A stretch of 40,256 nucleotides of DNA from Dipetalonema caudispina. Taxonomy: Eukaryota > Nematoda > Chromadorea > Rhabditida > Onchocercidae. Shown here in pieces: positions 1 to 17,271 of the stretch (its first letter is position 1; every line of letters begins with the position of its first letter). The stretch lies in assembly GCA_013365325.1 (NCBI GenBank), contig JABVXV010000450.1, positions 1 through 40,256 of the forward strand. The letters run 5' to 3'. The translations under genes were made by a program, and so were the position numbers. The notes below the pieces were generated by a model, which ran no database searches, was not told where the DNA came from, and was given only the letters and a program-made list of their open reading frames with translations.

Positions 1-118
<118 letters not shown>

Positions 119-2439
119 ATTCCACTCATTATTTATTTATTGAATTTGTTAATTATTTATTTCAAATCTAAATAACAATAGAAAAGATTGGTCGGTTTAG
201 GGAAGGAAACATTCGGCGCAACAAAGAAATCCAACAAATACGATCATATCCGAATAAAAGTTTTGGCGACATTGCGCAGCAGGTGGTTGTAGCGGTCAAC
301 GGATCGGATTACTTTTGTTTTGTTTAAAGACACATTTCAATACTATGGACTCATTCATTCAACTATCACTTTTCCTGACATATATCTGACATATATATAT
401 AAGTCGTTGAAATTGGCCATAAATGGCCAGAGGTCATTATACTTAATAATATTTAATTCTATATATTTATATAGTAAATTAGAGGTGTAGATAGAAATTT
501 ATGCAAAAAAAAATTTCTTTAGCTTATATCCAACAATTAATTCGGTTTCAAGAGATGATGTCTTTGCATTTTATGGTTGTAAAATGATCCATTGATTACT
601 TTCCTATTTTTGCAATATATTTATAGGTATTTACAGCTAAACCTTATTATGATCTATTAAAATTTATGCGATCATTTCATCTGCTAGTAATAAATATAAG
701 TTAAAATTACGAACAGTAATATTCGTTAGCTCTCTCACTCAATCTCTTTTTTCGTGTGTATGTCGCCTGGAGTTTTGCTCTGTTCTTTTTTACTTAATTT
801 TCAATTAGCAGCCTAATTGATGATTTTATGCGCCTAACTTGATTTTGAACATATTTCACTATTTCAATATATCACTAAAATATTAAGAATTTTGAAATAT
901 AAAGTGCTGAAATTAGTCAGATATAAGTGTGAAATAAGTATCGGAATAAAAACCATTTGAAATCAAGCAAATATTGGAATACAAAATAAGAAATAAGAAT
1001 ATTAAAACGGTGAAATTTTTGTAATGAAAGAAAACTCAGTAAATGGTAAATTCTGGTGCAATACATATAATTCTGTATAAAATTTATAGTTGCATAAAAG
1101 TAGGAGCACAGTAAAATGTCATGACAAAATTCGCCCTACCTGAATAAAATTAAAGCTAAAGTGTACTTCAAAAATTTACTGAATGATATCTTTGTTTAGC
1201 AAAGAAGATTGGATAATAATATTATTACTTAACATATAAGTAAGGGAAAAACGTATCCGTATAATGATTTTTTTTTTTCATTAAATAAATATGGCTGGAC
1301 TTTAACTAATGGCAAAAACAATTTGAATCAAATTTTTAAAAGCAGCAAATCTAAGAACTCATAAAATAATTTGTAACAGAATGCAAATGTTGCCAAGAAT
1401 TGACAATTTCCAGTTTATAGTTCATTTTTCTTTATATCTGGAAATTTCGAATTTTAACATAAATTTCAAAATTTATGAAGCTGTTGCTGTTACAAATCGT
1501 TAATTACAACAAGTTCGTATAACCATTTTTTTTTTTCTAGAAATCAAATCTACTCTTTAATATGCCTGGAAGAGAATTTAACAAAGTAACATATGGTTTA
1601 AAATATGATCATAAAGCGCACAATTTAAAAACGAATTCAACTGCAGAATTCATTCTTTTAAAGAATATGTGGCAATAGCTATGAAGATTTTTCTTACTTA
1701 AAAAGATAAAGGTCAATTTGTGCCACTAGCTGATTCATATTGTATTTAATGTTAACAAAGATAATTATGTTATAACAATATTGTCCATTATAAAAATTTG
1801 ATTTCAATGGCTATGAAGAAAAAAAAACCATTTTGTTTCGAAAATTACTCCATATATGAAGCCAACTATCCGATGAGAAATATATTTCAGTGAAAACAAT
1901 GATTTTCCCTATTTACAGTTATAAATAATGATAAGAGATATCAATAATAATAGTGGTGAGATGATTAATAATAAAGTGTGCCAAGTAAAATTATAACTTA
2001 ATAAAACTGTTAATTTTAAGCTGCATCGAACTAGGCCATGTTAAACCTTCTTGCTTTTTCACTCTTCTTGTCATATTTTGCTTCTGTTTGGTCGAAAGCG
2101 ATTTTATCAAACTGAAAATACTTTTTTTTTGGATGAGTTTAACTGAAAGTATTATAATTCCATACTTTTGCGTTCTATTTATCGCATTTGATTGACTTTA
2201 TTTGTAGATCGAACTTCCTTAGCTTTATTTACAGATCAAACTTAGCTGTCTTCAATTAACCCAAACTGATCTAATCTTACTGCCTTTCAGAAGAAAGAAA
2301 TGCTTTATTATATAATCTGATAAGTTAAATGTAAAAAAACATATACAGAAATATATGATTCATCTTTTTTTCATTATTTGTCAACTTTTTTTAATAACTG
2401 CAAGATTATATCAAAGCATATGTTTACTGTGATTATTGT

Positions 2440-3180
2440 ATTTCACTTGTTACGATTACTGTATGTTATAATGCATCGCGGTGTCGTATTATCGTAAGTC
2501 GCAAAGTATTACAGCACAACGACACAGTATCGTATGCAATAATTGCAGAAAAGAGATACAATAATTACATCAATATGTACTTTTATTTTCAAATGCGATA
2601 ATTTTCGTAACTAATGGCTTAATAGGTAGCTAATTTGACAGATTGAATTTTAAAAGTTTACTATTGCATGGCAGCTTGTTTTTTTTCTACTCTATCCATC
2701 AAAAATCACCATCTCTTTTGTTTTTTTAGTTAAATTAAAATTTTTTTTGCTAAATCTACCGCAGTAATATTGACCTTTAATGACTACTTGTTGTTAAGTA
2801 AGAGCTTATCACACATCCTGCAAAATTTTAGTTCATCGTACATTGAAATGATACCGCTTTTACAATTTATTTTTTTGTTCTTTTTTTTCAATACAGAATT
2901 TTATATTATCGCTTCGAATTTCCATCAGTTTTTCCTATCAGTGCTGTTATGTTGGCAATGTACTCTAGCTGGGATGCTTGTTGTTTCTCAGAATTTTTTC
3001 ACCTTATACTATAGATTACGATAAATTATCGTATACCGCATTACCTTTTCTACTACATTAGATTACCGTATCTCTTCCGCTGTAATATCTGTTTATGATA
3101 GATTATTTACGATAGGTTATCGTAAACTGCTTTTTCTCTTTCGTCACGATAGCTAATCGCATTACGGTCGAATAAGATGA
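2440..3180. repeat. Degenerate CpG-containing palindromic repeat patches
   Basis: Two patches, about 2450-2540 and 3010-3170, are richer in CpG than their surroundings and repeat the words TTATCGTA, ATTACCGTA and TACGATA. Two near-perfect hairpins are visible. TACGATAA is followed after one base by TTATCGTA (3017-3033). TTTACGATA is followed after a GGT loop by TATCGTAAA (3106-3126). The pattern looks like a decayed dispersed or satellite-like repeat. No coding capacity was seen. Confidence 0.5.
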
Positions 3181-3588
3181 AAATATAATATGTAAAATTT
3201 GATAAATAATTTAGGAAAAAAAAAACTTTCATAAGAAATGACAAAGCACATCAAGTTTCTTTTTTATCATTCTTTTTACACTTGTTCATAGTAAATTAAA
3301 TTAAAAATTCACAAAATTTGTGTATTATCCTATTTTTCTAATTTTTTATCGAAAAATTTTTTTGTCCTTCAATCTTTTTAACATTAAATGAATGATTATT
3401 ATCGTAGACATCATGGCATTATCTTTTTTTTCAAATAAATTTTAAGAAAAAAAGAGGAAGAAGAGATATCTGATGCTTGACATCTTAAAAATGAAACTGA
3501 AGGTCAAATGGAAAAGAAATGAAGGACTGGAAAAATTAGATTCATATGGAATGATTAGATATAGCGAAATGTGATCTATTGAAAATCT

Positions 3589-3598
3589 TTGACGTCAA
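3589..3598. promoter_or_regulatory. Perfect palindromic CRE-like site (TTGACGTCAA)
   Basis: The ten bases form a perfect palindrome containing the full TGACGTCA cyclic-AMP response element consensus bound by CREB/ATF bZIP factors. It lies about 1.2 kb upstream of the first recognised tubulin exon. Whether it acts as a promoter element depends on where the missing first exon is. A chance match is possible. Confidence 0.25.
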
Positions 3599-4815
3599 TC
3601 TTCTTCACGTACAAAAATTATTTCAACAAAATTCTTTCTCTCATTCATAACAGATGACATACTTTTTTTTCGAATAATTCTGTTACACAATTTGCAAAAA
3701 AAAAAACGAAAATAGAAGGTGAAATTAAATGGAAATATTATATGTGTATGGGATGGATTTTGTAAAAGAGAGAAAATATGTAATACATTCAAAAAAAAAA
3801 AAAGAAAAAGAAATTGTCAATTTGTTATTGACCTTGTTTGCCCCTTCTCTTTCTTCATTAGTCCCCGATATTTCCCGTTATTCTCCCCTATTATAAAGTA
3901 GTCAGGCTATAATGGAAGATTGTTCACTGAAGAGTTACACTAAAGGCCTTGAAAAGAATTTTGAATATTTTGATCGAATGAAATGATAGAAATTTTGTTG
4001 TGAAAGTTGGAAAAATGATGATTGTTAATGACTGAAGATAACGGAGAAGTAGAAGGTGATCGTAAAATTGTTTTGTTCTTATGCGTAGCTTATAGGCTGG
4101 GCAGGTAATAAATAAGGTAGACGAAGGAATAGCCTATGGGTAGAAATTAAATAATCATCGTTCATTCTCATCAGTTCATTAAGTAATTACAGATTTTTCA
4201 TTTTCATTTCATTATTTTAGCTCTATATTGTGTTGGTTGCTCAAATTTGGCAATTTTACGTTACGTTACGTTACATTTAATTAAGCAAATAACGATAATG
4301 CCTTGTGAAGGGGTAATTCTTACATATTTTTTATAAAATTTCAAATCTATTGTAATTAAGAGTGATAAATAACTTAGTTTTACGAAGTCAAAATTTCATA
4401 TTTGAAATTCCAAATCTTTGTTTGTAACCAATTCAAGTAGTTCAACACAGTAAGAAAGTACGTAACGATGGTTAATATAATTGAAATAGGGCAAAAATGT
4501 ATTTCCGGAAATCCGAAATGCCAAGAAAATATGTAATATTTTCCTAATTTAGGACAAACAATCTGCATCCCACTCAAAGTGAATGAATTATTATAATAGA
4601 TTTATTGGATTGATTTTTTTTAGAAATATTAAAATTAATTTTTAATTGTTTATTTCCTTGTAGATTTAACTTTATTACACAATATAATAAACAAAATGAT
4701 TCATTTGCTAACTAGTTATTACCATCTATTAATCATTCATTTGTAAACCACTTAATTTAATTAGGCAATAATTATTTACATATTTTATTGGTGAATTCAA
4801 AGTACATTTTTCTAG

Positions 4816-9998
<5,183 letters not shown>

Positions 9999-10011
9999 AA
10001 TTTTCTTAAAC

Positions 10012-10029
10012 AATAAATATATTAATAAA
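10012..10029 (+). terminator. Probable tubulin polyadenylation signals (two AATAAA)
   Basis: AATAAA occurs at 10012-10017 and again at 10024-10029, 14 and 26 bases after the tubulin stop codon. This would give the very short 3' UTR common in nematodes. No transcript evidence is available from sequence alone. Confidence 0.55.
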
Positions 10030-10836
10030 ATTATTGTGTAGCATTTCAAATTATATTTATTACATTGCAATAAATTAAATTTGCTTTTTTATAAAACATA
10101 TTATTTTCTTCTTTTTTTTTTGACATATAATAATCATTGCAAATAAGCAATAATCAATATGAAAATATTTGAATAGTTATTGCTGGATATTGTAGAAGAA
10201 ATTAAAATGATCATTTTTCGATTTATTCTAGTAAAGATTATATAATTTGTTCAAATTTTAATTGTTAATTATTATTTTGTTGAATATTTTTAGGCATAGA
10301 AAGAATAAAAAAAACAAACTCGTCTAGTAGCGTAATCAAAATTTAGCTCATTTTTGAAAAAAAAAAAATTTGATTTATTCATTTTTTAATTTTTGTTTTC
10401 TTCAATATGTATCAAAAAGTAACAGGAAAAAGAAATTATTATTTTCACTGTCATCATAATTTCAACAATGTGTTTGATAAAAAGGCTCAAGGTTATAATA
10501 AAGGTCACAAATAAAGAAACAAACAAATAAAAAGTAGGTTAATGAATTGAAATAATAGACGGCATTGTGATAAGATAGATAAAACATGAACATATTGATA
10601 AAACGATTAAGCAATGAAAGAAGTTGGTAATTAAGTTCAGGAATAATAGTGAAAGAAACAAGACAAAATATTGTTATTCACTAATATATTATCGAAAGAA
10701 TGAAAGGATTCCGATAGATGACCGATTTATGTAATTCGATAAACACTTTGACCTATTTAATCTCTTTAATTCATTAAATTCAGAAATTATTCCAGTTCCT
10801 TACGTGTATGTGAAGTTTATTTAAAGTTTTTCTGTT

Positions 10837-10886
<50 letters not shown>

Positions 10887-11273
10887 AAAAATAAGGTAAA
10901 AAGATGGAGGAAGAAGGATTTAACAAGCAAATTGAAAAATGTATACAAATAATTTTAAGAAAATAAATAAATTTGAAATATTTATGCATGAATAAATTGC
11001 AGTAAAGGTTAAAAATGAAAATTTATGTGTTTGTATGTAAATATATGGCACACATAAATTTCTATTTTTAATCTTTACTTCAATTTAGATATTTATATGC
11101 TAACAAATTTCAGTTTTAAATTTTATTATTTTATAAATTTCTCAATTTTCTTAACAAATTCTTTGCAATCATATAATTAAACATTTTATGGCATTAGTCG
11201 CTCATTTACATGTTTAGTGGTAATTAGAATAATTGATGGGGAAAAAAAGACAATTAGTGATGAACTGATGGAA

Positions 11274-11279
11274 TTTATT
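11274..11279 (-). terminator. Probable polyadenylation signal of the Cosmc-like gene
   Basis: The plus strand reads TTTATT, giving AATAAA on the minus strand 65 bases beyond the stop codon at 11344. It is the first exact signal downstream of the gene. Confidence 0.45.
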
Positions 11280-11343
11280 AAAAACGAATGTAATTAGGAA
11301 TGAGGACAGTTGCATAACTGAAAATAAAAGGACACAGTAATGT

Positions 11344-14148
11344 TTAATAACCAAATACTTTGATTCTTGTAGTTGTAAAATCCAAAATTCGATGATCACG
11401 ATAATTCAAACCACCGAATGATACGGCTTGATCACTACAGGAATAACGAGATTCATTCTAAAGAAAATAAAATAATTGATGATAAATTACCATATAATTA
11501 ATAATCTATAGTTAGATAAAACAACAAATAATTCGGAAAATTTTTGAATTTATACATATTTAAATATATTTGTTTATTAGCTTACTAATTAAAAAATGCC
11601 AATAACCATAATTGATTTACTACCAAGTAAATATTTATTTTTAAGAAAAGTAAGGATTAGAATTTAAAAAATAGGTCAAAATTCACTTATATAGCAAAAA
11701 TAATTTCTTAAATTGGAATTTTTAGAAATTACCATACAAAATGCTTAATTAATTAGTATTAATTTTAAAGAAATGAAAGAAAACATTGGATACCATTTTT
11801 TTTGGCAATGCTGATTCACCGCTTGCAATTAATTCTTTCAAACCATTTGCAACAAATAAATGCTTTCCTTCCTATAATATGTTAAATTTTTGATTTAAAT
11901 ATTTCCTTTCTAAAACATTGATATTAGTTCATTAGCCTAATGAACTAATATTTGTATGATAATCTTATCAATTGAATCAATTAAATTGTACATTCATTAA
12001 GCATTGTTTCTCTATATAAATGATAACCTTATCAATTGGATCAACAAGTTGTACATTCATTAGATCACTACAACGTATCAATGCTCGTTCTGTAGCATAA
12101 GGTGATAACCATCCAAAACATGCATCATTAGTCATTTGTTCAAGTGCTGTACGAGAAAAAACGATACCAGCTTGAGGTAGAATTGTTGTATAAATATTCC
12201 ATGGAAATAAATATGAACGTAAATTTCTGGAAATAAAAGTGAAAAAAAAAAAAAAAAAAATTGATTAATTTTAATCATTACTTCTAAAATAATATTAGAA
12301 ATAATAATATCATTTAGTAATAATTAATAAATTATCAACAGTTATTCATAGTAATAATATTAGGTACACAAATATGCATAAATAATATGATAATAAAAAA
12401 TTTATAATTGCAATATCATTTGGCTATTATAAGTATTTTATCAATTTATTAATTATTTTATTAATGACTACATCATTTATAATCAATATATTCTATGCTT
12501 ACGCAAAGTGATAATGATAAATGAATAAATAAATTAATGCATATAATAAATATATGTATAATGATAGTGGCATGATATACAATGATAGTAAATCGTAGAT
12601 TTTCAATCATCACGAATAATTTATATTTCGCAGTTTTTTCAACTAATCAATCTTCTTTAATGTTTTTTAACTGTCAAATATATGTTAATAAATGGACATT
12701 TGTTAATGTGAGAAAAAAAAAAAAACAATCAAAAATTTTTAAAGTAAAATTGAAATTAATCTATTTAGCTATTTAGCTAAAAAACTATTTAGCAAAATGA
12801 ATTTGCAATTTATTAAATTTGCGTGAAAAAAGAAATTATGTTTTTTTTTTTTTTTTTTTTCAACTTGGTTCAATTTTTTCGAAAATTGCTAATGAATTTT
12901 TTTTCTTAAGGTATGAAAGAGTTATAACTAAGGAAAACTAACATATTATTTTCTTTCTTAAGGGTAAAAAAGGGTAAGAAAGAAAGAAGGAGAAATAGAG
13001 AAAAACAGAGATAAATGAAATGATAAAATTTACTAATCATTGAATTATTCAAAAATGAAATAATTAATAAATATTATTGTTTCAAAAATATTATAAAATG
13101 TTATGCATATATGAAAAAGTAATAAAAAATTGATAAAATTTTTTTCGAAATAATATTAGTAAAAGAGAACAATGCTATTATCATTGTATTTCAGTGATGA
13201 TAATTGAAAGATTTTGCTAATTTTAAAACTCAAATTTAACTGTAAAACATAAATGAAACTACGAATTCATAAATGATTATGAAAATGATACGAATAAAGA
13301 GTAACAGAATATAATATTATCATTCCATTTGATTTCTATTTATCATTTCTTACGTTAAATTGACGTATACTGTAAGTGACGTTTTGAGAGTTGGTAGGAA
13401 AAAGATAATATAAGACAAATAAACTTTCTGATCTTTCCTTTTTTTTTTTTTTAACAAATACAGTACAGGGACAAATAGATGATGAAGTTATACATGTAAA
13501 TATGTAGATTTTCTTTTTTTTTTTTTTTTTTTCAATTCACATTTTAAATTTGCCAAATTTCAAACAAAAATAAACTAACCTTTTGCTGGTTATCCTTCCT
13601 AATATAAAAGATTGTTGCGTATTATTGAAAGCTAACAATATTCGCCGTAAATTTGTCATAACAATAAAAGTTTGCTCATCACCGATAACAGTCCAAAATG
13701 AATTCCATTGTTGGTTATGTTTTATGGAATATTTGATAATTTCACGATATAAATCCCAATGATATTGTGTTTTTTTCGTATTTACAAATGCAATATTAAG
13801 TTCTTCTAAAATACTTCATAATAAACAAATAAATTCATAACGAAAAAAAAAAAAAGAGGAAATCAAAAAAGAAAAAAAATTTTTTGATTAATAATAGAAA
13901 ACCCTTAAAAAGATATAAATTTTTCAGCAATAAATTTCGTTGCAATATTTAAATATGCTTTTGAAATTAATGCACTGAAATTTCTGTGCTAGTCATATTA
14001 AATTTATATTGGAATTATTTTATTATAATTGTTCGCTCATCTTAATAGAAATAATAATAATAATAATGTTAACAATAATAATAATGATAATAATAATAAT
14101 AATAACAATAGTGATAATAATAATAATAATGATAATAATAATAATAAT

Positions 14149-14180
<32 letters not shown>

Positions 14181-14627
14181 ACGATAATAATAATAATAAT
14201 GATAGCAATAATTATAATAGTTACCTGCAAAATTACGACGAATTTGTTTTGAATTTGTTACATAAACAGTATGATTACATTGTTTAGTATATGTGTCACG
14301 CAATGATTGCACGTATTTTTGCTTAAATAGCTGTTTGGGATGAATAAATATAATGCATTGTATTTGAATATCGGATAGAATTGAAATATTTAAATTAATC
14401 GAAGTAAATTCCTGTTGTTTGGTAGAAATGGACTGTGTAATAATAGTAGAAATTTCATCGTCATTGTCAAATGTAGCACAAAATCCAAGTATAATACCAA
14501 TTAAAATACCGAGAATAAATTGCAAGTTAATATTTGATAGCCATTGCTTGCGACAAGTTGCGACTAGTCGCGACAATGTCAAAATCACTTCTCGCATCAA
14601 ATTTCGACCATACTGTAAGCATAACAT
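11344..14627 (-). CDS. C1GALT1C1: C1GALT1/Cosmc-family type II membrane protein, Cosmc-like (core 1 O-glycan pathway)
   Basis: Exons in coding order: 14225-14627, 13580-13805, 12028-12226, 11794-11871, 11344-11457; phases all join and give 339 residues (human Cosmc 318). Residues 33-53 are a single hydrophobic anchor after a short basic N-terminus, as in a type II ER/Golgi protein. Then come CIIFIHPKQL (91-100) and TKQC (114-117), which match the Cosmc start of the lumenal domain, and later GIVFSRTALEQM and SCSDQAVSFGGL near the C-terminus. T-synthase has a DDD metal/UDP motif followed by T; here the equivalent is G176-D-E-Q-T, so catalysis is doubtful and a chaperone-like role for T-synthase is inferred. 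The CC of CCSD is SC. An alternative start is M11 at 14597, just after a TTATGCTTACAG acceptor-like sequence. It could instead be a divergent inactive T-synthase paralog. Confidence 0.85.
11921..11951. repeat. Perfect 14-bp hairpin in intron of the Cosmc-like gene
   Basis: ATATTAGTTCATTA (11921-11934) is followed by a GCC loop and its exact reverse complement (11938-11951). It lies inside the intron 11872-12027, immediately beside the duplicated exon end. Confidence 0.7.
11958..12061. repeat. Diverged tandem duplication of an exon 3' end and its splice donor
   Basis: The 3' end of Cosmc-like exon 3 together with its donor (12022-12061) has a second, diverged copy at 11958-12000, 64 bases away and inside the next intron. 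The two copies match apart from a few substitutions and a 2-base gap. The real donor is AAG|GTTATC on the minus strand. In the extra copy the same place reads AAG|ATTATC, so that donor is dead. Confidence 0.75.
12227..13579. other. Long AT-rich intron of the Cosmc-like gene
   Basis: This 1.35 kb intron separates the exons 13580-13805 and 12028-12226. It holds several A/T homopolymers (for example 12839-12860 and 13516-13532) and no frame with recognisable protein similarity. Confidence 0.7.
14050..14213. repeat. Interrupted (AAT)n microsatellite in intron 1 of the Cosmc-like gene
   Basis: About 160 bases of AAT units are interrupted by GTT, GAT, AAC and similar variants. The array ends roughly ten bases from the minus-strand splice donor of exon 1 (GT at 14223-14224), so length changes could affect splicing. 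The asparagine- and isoleucine-run frames on both strands are translations of the array, not genes. Confidence 0.9.
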
Positions 14628-15734
14628 GAAAAGAAAGAGAAATGGCTTTTATTAAACCATCTATTCATGTTTATGTATTTGTGCATAAAATAATACCTTT
14701 TGAACAATTCGATCAATAAGAATATTTCATTAAAAAAAATGTAAAAAAAAAAAAAGACAAAAAGGAATAGTCGTAAAAATATGCAAATTTTCCTTTTTAC
14801 TTTTTTTTTTTTTTACAAATAAAAGATGCGCAAGATTTTTCTAATTATAGCTTTCAAAAATTAGTTTAATAAATAAATAACTTCTATTCCACTTCGCTGC
14901 AGTAATTTGGGGCATGATACATACTAACATTTTCTGATGATGGCAGGATGTTCGCAAATGTTGTTGTTGATTCGCCAGGAAAATAGAATTTTCATAACAT
15001 CAATCAAAATTAAAACCATTTTATTTGAACTATCTATCGGGGTTAGTATTTATTGAACTGATGTGTTTCATGATTCAAGGCTATTTAATAAATTATATAA
15101 GTAAATTTAAATGTAGAATGAAAGAATTTTAGAGCATCAAACAATGAAGGAGATATTGATAAAACAATGGGAAATAAAACAGGAATAGTGATAATAGCAA
15201 TGATAATGATAAAGTTGATGTTAATGACAATGATTATTTCGAAAGATGTTAATAGAATATTACAGGTAGAAATAGAATTGAAATGTAAATAGTTGAATGA
15301 ATCACTTTATCAAATTAATAAAAAATGTAAACAAAAAGTGGGGAAAAAAAAGTATGAAATATATATATGTACATATTTATTTTATGATAAGAAGAAATAA
15401 TTGATTGTAAAAATTATTGCATTTTTTTTTTTTTTTCCAAAACTTTTTGTTATAAATATGAAATTTTATGATTCCTACAAATATCGATTATTGATGATTA
15501 ATTAATTATTACAAAGAGTAACAACAACAATAATGTTGATAATAATTTGCATAATAATAATTGAAAAGTGAACAATAAGTTATAGTACTGATAGTAATAC
15601 GAAATAATACCAATAAATAATAATGGTAACAATAATAAAATGAAGTAAATACGTTGTACAATTATTCATTCATCAATTCAATCCATTATCCTTTTATATC
15701 GAATAATTGATTGTGAAAAAAAAAAAAAAAGGCC

Positions 15735-15765
<31 letters not shown>

Positions 15766-16573
15766 AAAATTAAAAAACAAAAAATTTAATATATCAAATT
15801 TTTTTTCTTCTCATTTCATCTTATTCTATTTTTTTTTTTTTTTGTCATCTCTCTCATATCTCTCTCTTATACTTCCATTATCATTCATTACTCTTAACAT
15901 AGAAATATTTTGATTAGAATAATTAAACATATATATATAAGAATTGATGAAACGAAATAATTGTAATAGACTCAAATGGAATAAAAATCGATTAATCTTC
16001 TATTATAGCTAAAATTTCGGTATGTATTTCAATTGACCTTATTATCTGTACCAATCATTTCTATTATCATTCATTATTCTCATTCTCTTATCAATTCATT
16101 TTGGTAACTAACACATTTTCTACAATCATTTATCGTTCACATCATTCCTTTTTTTTTTTTTTTAAAAAAAACAATCAACAGTAAAATTATTATTATTTTT
16201 CTTGACAGTCATACGAAAGATATCATTAAATAAATAATTTTTTTTTTTTTTGTTTCTCTTCATTTCATCATCCTTTTCTTCTTTTAAAAATTTTCAAAAT
16301 TGTTGAAATCAGATAATTTAGTATTGCTACTTGAACAATGTAAGTGTAAAAAACAAATCAAAGAAAAGAACGGCAATTTTCGTGATTTGTGCTCCCCTGA
16401 AAGTTTGATTTAAAAAAACGGCGAAAGAAATGGAGATAAGGAAATTGTTAGAACTTTCAAACAAAATTTATCATATTTAACAATATCCTGGATGGTAGAA
16501 TGATTAATTATCTTTTATTATTTTAAATTTAGTTTAGAATTTTAAATTTATTCTGATATCTTAAATTTGATTC

Positions 16574-16641
16574 AACATTCTAAATATTCTTCAATTCTTT
16601 GCTATTGGCTGGAATAATTTAAGTAGAATATTTAGAATGTT
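16574..16641. ncRNA. Possible hairpin RNA: perfect 17-bp stem with 34-nt loop
   Basis: AACATTCTAAATATTCT (16574-16590) is matched exactly by its reverse complement at 16625-16641. The 34-nt spacer has a further partial stem, with CTTCAATT able to pair with AATTTAAG at one mismatch. The size, about 68 nt, is in the range of an animal microRNA precursor. It is intergenic, and no flanking target-site duplication was seen. It could equally be a relic of a foldback element; expression is unknown. Confidence 0.3.
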
Positions 16642-17210
16642 ACACAAATAATGTATTCATTGTATTAAATTAGGTTAATTAAGCTGTTGATAAATTGTCA
16701 AAGATTAGTAGAGTTGAAATTGAAATTAGAATTAAAATATGTGAAAAAAAAAAAAAAAAAAAAAAAAACATTAAATGCAATATTCAGTTTATTTCATCTT
16801 TCCGGTATCTCTATTAGCCAAAACTATTCATAAATGATGATAATTTATGAATAATTTTTGAAATTAATTTTAACCATCTAACAATGCATCGTTAGAAAAA
16901 TTTTTTAATTAATTTAGGAACAATTTTTCAATGAAATCTTCTTGATCGATTAAAGAATAAAAAAGAAGGGAAAAAAAAAAAAAAAAAAACATTGTTACTT
17001 GAATACATCTTCGTCAATGATTCATATTATTTCATCATTTAATGAATTTCATTTGAAAAATGAACAATTTTTTCTTCCTGATTATTCCGGGTAATATGTT
17101 AAATGAAAATCAATAATATACATATAAATATATTGAACGGAAGAAAATGCATTATTGTCGAAACATAGTAGACAGGAAGATGATCGTATGACAGAATGGA
17201 ATGGAAATTT

Positions 17211-17212
<2 letters not shown>

Positions 17213-17270
<58 letters not shown>
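17213..17270. repeat. 58-base T homopolymer
   Basis: This is an uninterrupted run of T, the longest homopolymer in the window. The true length is likely uncertain because of sequencing and assembly error at such runs. The poly-F and poly-K frames through it are artefacts of translation. Confidence 0.95.

Positions 17271-17271
<1 letters not shown>

Larger units (their letters stand above)
9999..11343. other. Convergent intergenic region between tubulin and the Cosmc-like gene
   Basis: Both flanking genes end here, so the region should hold two 3' UTRs. It is AT-rich and has no recognisable coding exon. It contains a 43-base T homopolymer (10839-10881) and several GATA-type words near 10560-10600. 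The minus-strand AATAAA at 11274-11279 probably belongs to the Cosmc-like gene. Confidence 0.6.

Noticed and set aside
2770..3024. 84-codon open frame on the plus strand
   Set aside because: It is F/L/S-rich, lacks family similarity, lies in an AT-rich repeat-bearing region, and has no splice or codon pattern like the real exons.
4081..4140. ATAGGCT ... AGCCTAT inverted repeat
   Set aside because: Seven-base arms separated by 32 bases are too short to distinguish from chance.
14009..14287. Open frames with long isoleucine and asparagine runs on both strands
   Set aside because: They are translations of the AAT microsatellite in intron 1 of the Cosmc-like gene.
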